From NCBI GenBank assembly GCA_023410875.1, contig JAEYPH010000015.1, positions 13,465 through 77,464 on the forward strand: a stretch of 64,000 bases of DNA, given 5' to 3'. Both the position numbers and the translations under genes were made by a program. The notes beneath the pieces are model-generated. The model ran no database searches, was not told where the DNA came from, and worked only from the letters and a program-made list of their open reading frames with translations. Every line of letters starts with the position of its first letter. The first letter of the stretch is position 1. Origin of the DNA: Bacillota bacterium. GTDB taxonomy: Bacteria; Bacillota; Clostridia; Christensenellales; UMGS416. Of the stretch, positions 19,169 to 27,639 are shown one piece after another.

Positions 19169-19204
19169 GAACGCAGGACGGTTAATGCCGTTCTGCGTTC
19201 TTTT
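19169..19204 (+). terminator. Intrinsic terminator after rpmE
   Basis: GAACGCAGGACGG pairs with CCGTTCTGCGTTC around TTAATG and is followed by TTTTCATTCC. Confidence 0.85.
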
Positions 19205-19256
19205 CATTCCTTTATTGGTTCTCACTGGGTTTTATGGTACGCTAACAGAAACCCTG

Positions 19257-19305
19257 CCGGTGAAACCGGTGGGCGTTGCCCCGCTCAGCCATCGGCACGC
19301 GGGGC
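19257..19305 (+). promoter_or_regulatory. Two-hairpin leader before the DUF1385 gene
   Basis: CCGGT/ACCGG (19257-19269) and GCCCCGC/GCGGGGC (19278-19305) form two hairpins; the second touches the ribosome site GAAAGGA. It could control translation of the gene that follows. No known riboswitch class is recognised. Confidence 0.3.
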
Positions 19306-19318
19306 GAAAGGAAAACCA

Positions 19319-20347
19319 ATGGGCAAAATCAGCAAAATCGGCGGTCAGGCGGTGCTGGAGGGCGTTATGATGCGCAGCCCCGAGCGCATGGCCATTGCCG
19401 TGCGCAACGCTTCGGGCATCGCTGTGCGCACCAAGGAATTGCTCAAGGGCAAGCGACCGTGGTATCGCAGGACGCCTCTGGTGCGCGGTGTGTGCAGCTT
19501 TGTGGACATGCTCGTGGACGGCATGGCCTGCCTGAACACTTCTGCCGAGATGATGGGCATAGAGGAGGAACCGGGCAAGTTCGAAAAGTGGCTCAGCCGC
19601 AAGACCGGCAAAAGCGCCATGGACATCGCCACCGGTGTGGCGCTGGTGCTGGGCATCGTGCTGGCGGTGGGGCTTTTTATGCTTCTGCCGCAGTTTCTCA
19701 CGGGTCTGCTGACCCACGGCGTGGGCAACTCCTTCGCCAAGAACCTCATAGAGGGCGCCGTGCGCATGGCGCTGTTCATCGGCTATCTGCTGGCCGTGTC
19801 GCTGATGCCGGACATCAAGCGCTTCTTCGCCTATCACGGCGCGGAGCACAAGGTCGTCAACTGCTATGAGCACGGCCTGGAACTGACCGTGGACAACGCC
19901 CAGAAGCAGACCACCCGCCATCCCCGCTGCGGCACCAGCTTTTTGCTGGTCGTCATGGTCATAAGCGTGCTGGTGTTCTCGCTGACCGGTTGGCACGGCG
20001 CCGCCTGGCTGCGCATGCTGATACGCCTGGCGCTGCTGCCGGTGGTGGCTGCCGTGAGCTTTGAAACGCTGATGCTGCTGGCCAAGTGGAACAACTGGTT
20101 CGTGCGGGCCTTGCGCGCGCCTGGTATGTGGCTGCAGGCGCTGACGACACGGGAGCCCGACGACGGCATGGTGGAAGTCGCCATCGCCGCCTTCGCCGCA
20201 TGCCTGAGCGACGAGGAGCGCGCCCAGGTGATGCCCCCCAGCGCCCACGTGAGCGAAGGCGAGCCGGTGGACATCGGCGAACCGGCACAGGAGAGCATCC
20301 CCTGCCCGGTGGAGCCCGCTCAGCAGGAAAGCGCAGCCGAGCTTTGA
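19319..20347 (+). CDS. DUF1385 (YqhQ-like) membrane protein
   Basis: A 342-residue integral membrane protein of the DUF1385/YqhQ family. It opens with the family signature KIGGQAVLEGVMMRSPERMA and contains RRTPLVRGVCSF, FAYHGAEHKVVNCYE and TTRHPRCGTSFLL. Around four hydrophobic segments are visible between residues 100 and 270. The C-terminal 50 residues are an acidic, Glu/Pro-rich tail. The molecular role is unknown; the link with rpmE, prmC and prfA is conserved across Clostridia. Confidence 0.9.
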   Translation: MGKISKIGGQAVLEGVMMRSPERMAIAVRNASGIAVRTKELLKGKRPWYRRTPLVRGVCSFVDMLVDGMACLNTSAEMMGIEEEPGKFEKWLSRKTGKSAMDIATGVALVLGIVLAVGLFMLLPQFLTGLLTHGVGNSFAKNLIEGAVRMALFIGYLLAVSLMPDIKRFFAYHGAEHKVVNCYEHGLELTVDNAQKQTTRHPRCGTSFLLVVMVISVLVFSLTGWHGAAWLRMLIRLALLPVVAAVSFETLMLLAKWNNWFVRALRAPGMWLQALTTREPDDGMVEVAIAAFAACLSDEERAQVMPPSAHVSEGEPVDIGEPAQESIPCPVEPAQQESAAEL

Positions 20348-20361
20348 CCGCCCGGGCAGCC

Positions 20362-21210
20362 ATGGCCGCAGCGCAGGCCGCCCTGCGCGCCGCCGGCCTC
20401 ACCGACCCCCGCGCCGCCCGGCTGCTGCTGGAGCACGCGCTGGGCATGCAAGGCGCGGCGCTACTGGCCGCGCTGGACGCTCCCCTCTCACCCGCCGCCC
20501 AGGCCGCCTTTGAGGGCGCCGTAGCCCGTGCCGCGGCCAGCGAGCCTCTGCAGTATGTGCTGGGCAGTTGGGATTTCTATGGCCGGCCCTTCCGCTGCGA
20601 CCGGCGGGCGCTGATCCCCCGGGCGGATACCGAAACCCTGGCTCAGGCCGCACTGGAGGCGATGAAACCACCAGGCAATGCGCAAGCGCATTGTCTGGAT
20701 GTTGGTTGTGGTACAGGCTGCGTGGGCATTACATTGAAGCTGGAATGCCCGGCGGCCGAGGTCACCTTGTGCGACATCAGCGCCGAAGCTCTGGCGCTGG
20801 CCGCCGAGAACGCGGCGCTGCTGGGGGCCGACGTGGCGCTGGTGCAAGCAGACCTGCGGGCAAGCCTGCCCGGCGGGCCCTATGACGTCATCGTGAGCAA
20901 CCCGCCCTACATCAACGCCGCCGACATGGCGGCATTGCCGGCGCAGGTAGCGGCCCACGAGCCCCATCTGGCGCTGTATGGCGGCCCCGACGGGCTGGAT
21001 CTGGTGCGTGCGCTGGCCGCCCATGCGCCCAACGCCCTGCGCCCCGGCGGGGCCATCTTCATCGAAATCGGATACGACCAATCCGCCGCCGCCCAAACCA
21101 TCCTGCGCGCGGCGCTGGGCAATGCCCGCGCCATACGCGATCTGTGCGGTGTGGAGCGCGTCGTGACTGCCAGGAAAGAGGACAACCATGCTGGAACAAA
21201 AGCTCAATGA
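20362..21210 (+). CDS. prmC: Peptide chain release factor N5-glutamine methyltransferase
   Basis: PrmC (HemK) methylates the glutamine of the GGQ motif in release factors RF1 and RF2. The 282-residue protein has a helical N-terminal domain (to about residue 75), then a Rossmann methyltransferase with LDVGCGTGCVGI as the SAM loop and VSNPPYI as the catalytic motif that binds the glutamine side chain. Its end overlaps the start of prfA by 23 bases, so the enzyme is coupled to its substrate. Start choice: ATG at 20362, with a TTG at 20344 as alternative. An open frame extends upstream into the DUF1385 gene but is not coding. Confidence 0.94.
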   Translation: MAAAQAALRAAGLTDPRAARLLLEHALGMQGAALLAALDAPLSPAAQAAFEGAVARAAASEPLQYVLGSWDFYGRPFRCDRRALIPRADTETLAQAALEAMKPPGNAQAHCLDVGCGTGCVGITLKLECPAAEVTLCDISAEALALAAENAALLGADVALVQADLRASLPGGPYDVIVSNPPYINAADMAALPAQVAAHEPHLALYGGPDGLDLVRALAAHAPNALRPGGAIFIEIGYDQSAAAQTILRAALGNARAIRDLCGVERVVTARKEDNHAGTKAQ

Positions 21211-22258
21211 AAAGCGCGCCCGCTATGAGGAGCTCAACCTGTGGCTGAGCCAGCCTGAGGCCATGCGCGATCAGAACGTCTGGCGCGCCGCCCTCAAGGA
21301 GCAGGCCGAGCTGGAAGGGCTCATGGCCGCCGCCGACGCCTGGCGCAAGGCCGCCGAGGAGCTTGCCCACGCTCGGGAATGGAGCCAGGGCGACGACGAG
21401 GAGCTGCGCGCACTGGCCCAGGAGGAGTTGCCCGATCTGGAGCAGCGCGCCCAAAACGGTGAGGAGCAGCTGCGCCTGATGCTGGCCCCCCGGGACCCCA
21501 ACGACGACAAGAACGTCGTCATGGAGCTCCGCGCGGGCACTGGAGGCGAGGAGGCGGCGTTGTTCGCCATGGACCTGCTGCGCATGTATACAGCCTATGG
21601 CAGCAACCGCGGCTGGCGCTGCGAGCTGGCCGACCTTTCGGAAACCGAGCTGGGCGGCTGCAAGGAAGCCACGCTGATGATCACCGGCCAGGGGGCGTTC
21701 TCCCGGCTCAAGTTCGAAAGCGGCGCCCACCGGGTGCAGCGCATCCCCGACACCGAGAGCGGCGGGCGCATTCACACATCGGCGGCCACGGTGGCCGTGC
21801 TGCCCGAAGCCGAGGATGTGGAGCTGGAGATCAGCCCCACCGACCTGCGCATCGATGTGTACCGCGCCTCCGGCGCCGGCGGCCAGCACGTCAACAAGAC
21901 CGAGTCCGCCGTGCGCATCGTCCACATCCCCACGGGCACGATTGTGACCTGCCAGGATGAAAAGAGCCAGATCAAGAACCGTGAAAAGGCCATGCGCATC
22001 CTGCGCAGCCGCGTGCTGGACAAAATCGAGAGCGACCGCAACGCCCAGTACAGCGCCAACCGCCGCACGCAGATCGGCTCCGGCGACCGCTCCGAGCGCA
22101 TCCGCACCTACAACTTCCCCCAGAACCGCGTGACCGACCACCGCATCGGCTACACGATGTATCAGCTTCAGGCCTTTTTGACCGGCGATATGGACGAGAT
22201 GCTGGATGCTCTGTCCATCGCCGACCGCACGGAGCGCATGAAGCAAGAGGAAGCATAG
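21188..22258 (+). CDS. prfA: Peptide chain release factor 1
   Basis: RF1 terminates translation at UAA and UAG. The 356-residue protein has an N-terminal coiled coil, then RAGTGGEEAALFA, the codon-recognition segment RIPDTESGGRIHTS (PxT type, which marks RF1 rather than RF2), and the catalytic GAGGQHVNKTESAVRI containing the GGQ. The length is standard. It overlaps prmC and is followed by a clear terminator. Confidence 0.97.
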   Translation: MLEQKLNEKRARYEELNLWLSQPEAMRDQNVWRAALKEQAELEGLMAAADAWRKAAEELAHAREWSQGDDEELRALAQEELPDLEQRAQNGEEQLRLMLAPRDPNDDKNVVMELRAGTGGEEAALFAMDLLRMYTAYGSNRGWRCELADLSETELGGCKEATLMITGQGAFSRLKFESGAHRVQRIPDTESGGRIHTSAATVAVLPEAEDVELEISPTDLRIDVYRASGAGGQHVNKTESAVRIVHIPTGTIVTCQDEKSQIKNREKAMRILRSRVLDKIESDRNAQYSANRRTQIGSGDRSERIRTYNFPQNRVTDHRIGYTMYQLQAFLTGDMDEMLDALSIADRTERMKQEEA

Positions 22259-22297
22259 TAACAGGATATCTCCGCAGACAACCGGGCTCTTTGCCTC

Positions 22298-22326
22298 CGC
22301 CGACGCAATCGCGTCGGCGCTTTTTT
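22298..22326 (+). terminator. Intrinsic terminator after prfA
   Basis: CGCCGACGC pairs with GCGTCGGCG around AATC and is followed by CTTTTTT. Confidence 0.9.
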
Positions 22327-22423
22327 GCTGTTTATCTGGATATCCGGCGGGATAGCTGGAAATGCACCGTCCACCCGCCCAAAACATAGAGTGTGGTACC
22401 AGAATAAAAGGAGGCTCCTTCTC

Positions 22424-23344
22424 ATGGAAGCCAAAAAGTATATCATCTATCGGCCCGACGAGTCGGACCTGACTTGCTGCGTCTATGTCAGGTGCGATTG
22501 GCAGCGCTATTGCCGCAAGCACAAGAGCGACGCCTGCTATAAGGAGAATGACAAAGAAAAGCACTGCGATGAAAAAAAGCATTGGCACACCCCTTGCGAG
22601 GAAGAGCGCGAATGGGATGACCGCTGCGAAAAGGAAGACAAGTGTCACGATTGCCGCGACGAAGAACACAAGCGGCACGACCGCTGCGAAAAGGAAGACA
22701 AGCGGCACGACCGCTGTGAAAAGGAAGACAAGCGGCACGACCACTGCGAGGAGGACTGCAAGAAACCCTGGGAACGGGAAGAGGAACAGCGCCAGCCGGA
22801 ACCCGGCAGGCGTCACGCCAAACGCAGCAAGAAGGACTGGCAAGAGCCCTATGACAGCGAGGAAGACGGCCAGGAGCAGCCCGAATACCACGACCCCCAG
22901 GACTCTCGCGAGGAGGACATGCAACCATACTACCCCCGCAAGGATGGCTACAGAGCCTGGAAACCCGATTGCCCCAAGGGTGAGCAGACCCATGTGCACG
23001 AATTTCTGGGCAGCGCCAAGCTGGCCGAGGAGCACTGCGACTGCCACAACCACAGATTCGCCGGCGTTTCCGGTGAAGAAATCCCAATCCCCGGTGGGCA
23101 CGTCCACCGCCTCATCGCCCATACGGACTTTTTCGACCATTTCCATGATATCTGCCAATTGACCGGGCCGGCCATCTATGTGGATGACAAGGATGCCCGC
23201 TGCAAAGACCATCCGGATGAGCACAAGAAGCCGTATAAGGAAAGAAAACACGTTCACTTCGTCGAGGGGTGGACCAGCTTTGTGGACGGCCACAAGCATG
23301 AGTTCCAGGCCGCCACTCTCATCGAGTCGCCGCTGCTCCCCTAG
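22424..23344 (+). CDS. YmaF family protein with Cys/His-rich repeat domain
   Basis: A 306-residue, highly charged protein. The C-terminal part (about residues 185-306) matches the YmaF family, with repeated THVHEFLG, HNHRFAGVSG, HVHRLIAHTDFFDHFH and DGHKHEFQA units. The N-terminal 185 residues are unusual: about 18 Cys and many His, Lys and Glu, including at least three tandem copies of RHDRCEKEDK encoded by a 30-bp DNA repeat, then an acidic Gln/Pro/Asp-rich stretch. No signal peptide is seen. YmaF function is unknown; the composition suggests metal binding or a disulfide-linked coat-like structure, which is inference. The start has AAGGAGG. Confidence 0.82.
   Translation: MEAKKYIIYRPDESDLTCCVYVRCDWQRYCRKHKSDACYKENDKEKHCDEKKHWHTPCEEEREWDDRCEKEDKCHDCRDEEHKRHDRCEKEDKRHDRCEKEDKRHDHCEEDCKKPWEREEEQRQPEPGRRHAKRSKKDWQEPYDSEEDGQEQPEYHDPQDSREEDMQPYYPRKDGYRAWKPDCPKGEQTHVHEFLGSAKLAEEHCDCHNHRFAGVSGEEIPIPGGHVHRLIAHTDFFDHFHDICQLTGPAIYVDDKDARCKDHPDEHKKPYKERKHVHFVEGWTSFVDGHKHEFQAATLIESPLLP
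22620..22760 (+). repeat. In-gene 30-bp tandem repeat
   Basis: About four copies of a 30-bp unit (core GACCGCTGCGAAAAGGAAGA) encode the DRCEKEDK-type repeats of the YmaF protein. Adjacent units differ by only a few bases, which indicates recent duplication or ongoing slippage. Confidence 0.75.
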
Positions 23345-23390
23345 AGTGCGCACAGCAAACGACCGCTGAGACACCAACCTCGTTTTGCCT

Positions 23391-23460
23391 TTTGCCGGCG
23401 ACGTTACGGCGTCGCCGGCGATGAAATCGGCTTGTCATGGCTGCTGTTTGTCTTCCACGG
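23391..23460 (+). repeat. GCCGGC hairpin element, copy 1
   Basis: GCCGGCGAC and GTCGCCGGC pair, followed by CGGCTTGTCATGGCTGCTGT. The same layout (hairpin, then a CTTGTCA and GCTGTTT segment) recurs at 48284-48378, and reversed at 24752-24806 and 52176-52229. It overlaps the 3' end of the small gene at 23435-23644. Confidence 0.6.
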
Positions 23461-23644
23461 GCAAAAGCCTCAGCAGCCTGAAGATCCCTTTGCACACCCG
23501 TTTCCCTTTGCTTTTCCCGCTCGCCATCGCCTGCCACGCCCGCACGACCTCCCTCGGCGCGTCGGGTTGCAACGACAGCGAACGGCCATCCCAATGGAAG
23601 TACTGCTCGTTCTCGGGCTGGAGCAGCACGCTCTGGCGTTTCAT
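23435..23644 (-). CDS. Small basic hypothetical protein
   Basis: A 69-residue basic protein beginning MKRQSVLLQPENEQYFHWDGR and ending in a Lys/Arg-rich tail with RLLRLLPVEDKQQP. I do not recognise a family. Support for a real gene is the excellent ribosome site GGAAAGGAGAG eight bases before the ATG. It is divergent from the ZIP gene, separated by about 240 bp that hold no other gene. Its stop lies inside a copy of the GCCGGC hairpin element, so the tail may have been shaped by insertion of the repeat. Confidence 0.5.
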   Translation of the reverse strand: MKRQSVLLQPENEQYFHWDGRSLSLQPDAPREVVRAWQAMASGKSKGKRVCKGIFRLLRLLPVEDKQQP

Positions 23645-23881
23645 CCGATCGCTCTCCTTTCCGACCGCCCCGCGCCTTGGCCGACGATGGGAACAGTTGT
23701 TCTGCTGCCAGAATATCACAGCGGGAACAAGGAGTCCAGCGTCGTGCATTCCATTTCCGGCACAACGATCGCCTCATGCTTTTTTACTATTCATCTATAT
23801 TCCACCATTGTCAAAAATAGGATATACAGACGGTCGCAAATCAAAGGCTTTGCGGGCGCCAATCGTTGTGGACGGGCGGCG

Positions 23882-24595
23882 GTGGGATTGAACGAGATTT
23901 TCGCGGTGCTCATGGCCACGCTGAGCGGTATGGTGGGCACGGGGCTGGGCGGGCTTGCCGGGTGCTTCGGGCGCAACATCGCCGGCCGGCTGTCGGCTGT
24001 GCTGGGCTTTACCTCAGGGCTCATGACGGCGGTGGTGTGCTTTGGGTTGCTGCCGGAATCCGTGGCTCTGGCCAGCCTTCCGGTGGCGCTGGTGGGCTTC
24101 GCTGTGGGCGCGTTGGCGGTGGCGCTGTTTGCCCGGCTGGTGCCCGGCGAGCCCGGCGACCTGGAGCACACGGGATATCTTGTGCTGCTGGCCATCGCGC
24201 TGCACAACCTGCCCGAGGGGTTGGCCATCGGCAGCGGCTGGGCCGTGATGCCCGCGCTGGGCATCAAGCTGGCGTTGGTCATCGGCGCCCACGACTTTCC
24301 CGAGGGCATGGCCATCACCGCTCCACTTTCGCAGGCCGGCGGCCAGCGCCCGTTGCGGGCCACACTGTGGGCGCTGCTCACCGGTGTGCCCACGGGCTTT
24401 GGTGCGCTGATCGGCTTCTGGCTGGGCAGTGTGTCGCCGGATTCGGTGGCTCTGTGCTTGGGCTTCGCCGCCGGCGCCATGGCCTATGTCACCTTTGCGG
24501 AGATGCTGCCCCGCATGCATGAAGCCTCCGGCGGACACAAGGTGCTCTGGCAGTTGTTGGGCCTGGCCGCGGGAATGGCTGTCAGCATGATATAA
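23882..24595 (+). CDS. ZIP family metal transporter
   Basis: A membrane protein of about 237 residues related to ZIP zinc/iron permeases. The two hallmark metal-site helices are present: HNLPEGLAIGSGW and HDFPEGMAIT, with His and Glu pairs. Seven or eight hydrophobic helices span the protein. The start is uncertain: GTG at 23882 or TTG at 23888 fit the family N-terminus (NEIFAVLMATLSGMVG), while the next ATG (23912) would cut the first helix. Long upstream extensions in the same frame are not membrane-like and were rejected. ZIP proteins import divalent metals into the cytoplasm. Confidence 0.85.
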   Translation: MGLNEIFAVLMATLSGMVGTGLGGLAGCFGRNIAGRLSAVLGFTSGLMTAVVCFGLLPESVALASLPVALVGFAVGALAVALFARLVPGEPGDLEHTGYLVLLAIALHNLPEGLAIGSGWAVMPALGIKLALVIGAHDFPEGMAITAPLSQAGGQRPLRATLWALLTGVPTGFGALIGFWLGSVSPDSVALCLGFAAGAMAYVTFAEMLPRMHEASGGHKVLWQLLGLAAGMAVSMI

Positions 24596-24751
24596 GGATT
24601 CATGTAGCATTGCATGTTCAGCGTCATAAAGAAACCCGCCGGCGATATGCGCGGCGGGTGTTACCCCTGGCTTGCGGCAACGTCGGCTGTGCCGATGTGA
24701 GGGCAAGCCGAGAGCTGCGCTTTGCGCAGCGGAGGGGCAATAACGGGCAGT

Positions 24752-24806
24752 TCTGACAAGTCGTCTGAATCGCCGGCGATGCAACAGCATCGCCGGCGAA
24801 AGGTTT
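24752..24806 (-). repeat. GCCGGC hairpin element, copy 2
   Basis: ACAAGTCGTCTGAATCGCCG is followed by the hairpin CGCCGGCGATG/CATCGCCGGCG and GAAAGG. The 20-base prefix is identical to the one at 52177-52196. The element ends at the stop codon of the minus-strand gene 24806-26137. The stretch 24596-24751 contains no gene. Confidence 0.65.
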
Positions 24807-26137
24807 CATTGGATCGTAAAGTAGATCGTCGTGGGCGCCTTGCCGTTGGATGTCAGCACTGCGGAGAAGCTCCCCTTGCCCAACTCCTTACCTGCTTCGG
24901 CTACGATCTGGTAGTCGCTCTTGCCCGTGGGCGTGGCCGCGAACTTCTTATCAAAGACGATCTTATCGGTGGGGTCCTTGATCAGGATACGCACGTCAGC
25001 CTGCAGCTTGGAGCCGTTGAGCACCAAATGGATGGGCTTGTCAGCGGCAAAGCGCAGCTCGGATTCACCGGATGTCTCGGAGGAAAGCCACGCGTAGGCA
25101 TCCACGGTCACGACGCCATAGTTGGGGTTTACCTCGGCGGACACCGTGACGGTCATGCGAGCGCCTACGGTCGTCTTCCAGCCTTCCACAATCATCAGCT
25201 CCAGCGAATAACTGCCCGGCTGCAGGCGGGTGTCGGCGGTGTTGAAGGGCTCGCCGCCGGTCAGGCCCACCGAGCGGGCTTTGGAAAGCTTGGAGCGATT
25301 ATAGTCGATCACGATGTTGCCGTCGCCATCCACCATGCGGAAGCCGAAGCTTGTGCCGCCGGCCAGCCCGGACACATAGGGGTAGATGGCCTCGTTGCTC
25401 TTGAAGGCCTTGGTAGCCGCCACGGTACCATCCTCGGCGGGCAGGCCGGACGCGGCGCTCAAGCTCACCTTTTCCACCAGCCGGTCGGCAATGACGACCG
25501 AAGCGTTGACTGCCGTGGAGGGGCTGCCCAGCAGGCCCATAAAGGACGACGTGAAGACCAGGCTCAAGCCCAGCGCAATGGCCCCCGCGACCAGCGACAG
25601 CCGGCGGTTGAAGAACTGCGCCACAATGGAGGAAAAGATGATATAGAGAAAGCCCATCATCACGAAGAACACCGATGTCGAGATGGACGCGAAGTAATTT
25701 TTGAGGCCGTCGGTCTCCCGCAGCATCTCCTGAGCGCCGTTGGCCAGGATGGGAGGCACGCCGAACAGGAAGATCGTAAGATAGGGCACGATCATCGCCA
25801 GTGTGAAGAGCGCTTTGCCCACGCTGGCCCGCCGCTCCAGCACGATGACCACGCCGGCCAGCAGGCTTGGGATGGCATAGAGCATGAAGATGCCCGGCGA
25901 GGGCTTCCTGGCCACGGCAAAGATCGTGACCATGATGGCGACGAGACCCAGAATCTGGCGGATCATGGAGCTGACGCGCTCGTGGTTGAGGTCTTCGCCG
26001 GTGATGTATTCAAACACGTGCATCAATCGGCGGGCGATGGGCTTCGCAGGGCTCTGCCCATCCTCGAAGACGTGGCCGCACTCCTTGCAGATCTTGTCGC
26101 CTGGTTCACGGGCGGTGCTGCAGTTGGGGCAATTCAT
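24806..26137 (-). CDS. Zinc-ribbon multi-spanning membrane protein, uncharacterised
   Basis: A 443-residue protein with an N-terminal zinc ribbon (MNCPNCSTAREPGDKICKEC, a CxxC/CxxC pair in the first 20 residues). About five transmembrane helices follow between residues 60 and 215, then a roughly 225-residue, beta-rich extracytoplasmic region with no recognisable catalytic motif (GNIVIDYNRSKLSKARSVG, QPGSYSLELMIVEGWKTTVG). Zinc ribbons fused to membrane proteins are common in Firmicutes and remain poorly characterised. The ATG has AAAGGAAA. The gene ends in a GCCGGC hairpin element. It probably acts at the envelope; function unknown. Confidence 0.7.
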   Translation of the reverse strand: MNCPNCSTAREPGDKICKECGHVFEDGQSPAKPIARRLMHVFEYITGEDLNHERVSSMIRQILGLVAIMVTIFAVARKPSPGIFMLYAIPSLLAGVVIVLERRASVGKALFTLAMIVPYLTIFLFGVPPILANGAQEMLRETDGLKNYFASISTSVFFVMMGFLYIIFSSIVAQFFNRRLSLVAGAIALGLSLVFTSSFMGLLGSPSTAVNASVVIADRLVEKVSLSAASGLPAEDGTVAATKAFKSNEAIYPYVSGLAGGTSFGFRMVDGDGNIVIDYNRSKLSKARSVGLTGGEPFNTADTRLQPGSYSLELMIVEGWKTTVGARMTVTVSAEVNPNYGVVTVDAYAWLSSETSGESELRFAADKPIHLVLNGSKLQADVRILIKDPTDKIVFDKKFAATPTGKSDYQIVAEAGKELGKGSFSAVLTSNGKAPTTIYFTIQ

Positions 26138-26330
26138 AGGCCAAGATTTCCTTTCGTGCGCACGGATTGTGCAGATAATGGTTAGACGCAAAATCCTATG
26201 CATTATATCCAACCCTTGGACAAAAAAACGAAAGCCGGCCAAAGGTTGTTTACGAGTATTATAAATTAGAACTAAAGAGATTTAAAGTGAACTTTGCATG
26301 AATTTTTTAAATTCACAATATTGTAAGAAG

Positions 26331-27185
26331 TCAAACTTTGTCGTTTTGTGTGCGCAGGAACGCCTGATACACGTCGTTGCGAGGCAATCTGCGCTCGCGG
26401 GCCACGCGCTTGATGGCCTCCTGCCGGCCCACCCCCTGGTCAATCAATACCGCGACGTGCTGCTCCGGCAAAAGCGCCGCATATTGGTCTTGCGGCTGGT
26501 CGTCGGCAACCGACTGGCTCCCCTGCACCACCAGCGCGTATTCGCCGCGGGGCTCCTTGTCCTGCGCCTGCGCCAGCAGCGCCGAAAGCGGCGCGCGGTC
26601 CACGCGCTCATAGAACTTGGTGATGTCGTTGCACAGCGCCGCCTCGCGGTCGCCCAGCGCCGCCAGCAAATCCTGCAGCGTGCGGCGCAGGCGGTGGGGC
26701 GCCTCATAGAAAACCATCGTGCGGCGCTCGGCCTTGAGCGCGACCAGCGCCTCGCGGCGGGCCTTGCCCTCCCGGGGCAAAAAACCTTCGAAGGCGAAGC
26801 GGTCACCAGCCATGCCCGAGAGCGCCAGCGCCGAGCTGACCGCGCATGGGCCGGGGATCACCGTTACAGCGATGCCCAGCGCCGCCGCCTCGCGCACCAG
26901 GTCCGCGCCGGGGTCGCTGACTACGGGCATGCCGGCGTCGCTAACCAGCGCAACCGAGCGGCCCTCCTGCAGCGCGGCGATCAGCTTTGGCGCGGCAGAG
27001 CGGCGGTTATGCTCGTGATAACTCAGTATGGGCTTGGAGATGCCCAGATGGCTGAGCAGATGCACAGTGCGCCGGGTGTCCTCTGCGGCCACAAGGTCCA
27101 CCTCAGCCAGCACGCGCTGCGCCCGCAGCGTCAAATCCTCCAGGTTGCCGATGGGCGTGCCTACAAGATAGAGCGTTGCACTCAT
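26331..27185 (-). CDS. rsmI: 16S rRNA 2'-O-ribose C1402 methyltransferase
   Basis: RsmI methylates the ribose of C1402 in the decoding centre of 16S rRNA. The 284-residue protein starts MSATLYLVGTPIGNLEDLTLRA, then AAEDTRRTVHLLSHLGI, ALVSDAGMPVVSDPG and GPCAVSSALALSG, the tetrapyrrole-methylase-type SAM fold. Its ATG overlaps the stop of the NUDIX gene as ATGA. The 190-bp gap downstream is AT-rich and empty. Confidence 0.95.
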   Translation of the reverse strand: MSATLYLVGTPIGNLEDLTLRAQRVLAEVDLVAAEDTRRTVHLLSHLGISKPILSYHEHNRRSAAPKLIAALQEGRSVALVSDAGMPVVSDPGADLVREAAALGIAVTVIPGPCAVSSALALSGMAGDRFAFEGFLPREGKARREALVALKAERRTMVFYEAPHRLRRTLQDLLAALGDREAALCNDITKFYERVDRAPLSALLAQAQDKEPRGEYALVVQGSQSVADDQPQDQYAALLPEQHVAVLIDQGVGRQEAIKRVARERRLPRNDVYQAFLRTQNDKV

Positions 27186-27622
27186 ACTGCGCTCTCTTCC
27201 TCTAAGCCTTGGTCGGCGAGAAAAGCCAGCGCCCGCTGCCACAGCCGCGGCGTGATGTCCGGGTAGGTCAGATCCGCCGGCAGCGCGTCAAAGCCGCGCG
27301 CCTCGGCCATCTCGCTCTTAGGCAGCGGGCCCAGTTCTTTCACTTCGGCCACAAAAACGACGCCGTTGGAATCCGAAGCCTCGTCGGCGGCCCAGTAGTC
27401 GCACAGCGGCCAGATGTCATACCGGGTCGCGCCGCACTCCTCAAAGAGCTCCCGCCGGGCGGCATCCAGCGGCGTTTCGCCGGGCTCTATGTGGCCGCCC
27501 TGGGTCTCCCAGGTTGCGCGCCGGCGGTGGCGGCTCAGGAGCATCTGGCCGCGCCAACGGCTGCACACCACGACATATCGGTAGTTGCCCAGCGTGTTGA
27601 GTTCGTGTATCCGGCATTGCAT
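27182..27622 (-). CDS. NUDIX hydrolase
   Basis: A 146-residue NUDIX pyrophosphohydrolase. The Nudix box is GGHIEPGETPLDAARRELFEECG (written here across residues of the family pattern GX5EX7REUXEEXG). The substrate may be a modified nucleotide or sugar nucleotide and cannot be read from sequence. The ATG with AGGAGAA was preferred over a GTG overlapping the upstream stop. It sits in a tight run of minus-strand genes (TlpA - TrmN6-like - NUDIX - RsmI) with overlapping ends, so the run is probably one operon. Confidence 0.88.
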   Translation of the reverse strand: MQCRIHELNTLGNYRYVVVCSRWRGQMLLSRHRRRATWETQGGHIEPGETPLDAARRELFEECGATRYDIWPLCDYWAADEASDSNGVVFVAEVKELGPLPKSEMAEARGFDALPADLTYPDITPRLWQRALAFLADQGLEEESAV

Positions 27623-27639
27623 AAGGGGTAGTTCTCCTG

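Noticed and set aside
20086..20361. N-terminal extension of PrmC into the DUF1385 gene
   Set aside because: The extension reads through DUF1385 codons out of frame and is not PrmC-like; the ATG at 20362 matches the family start.
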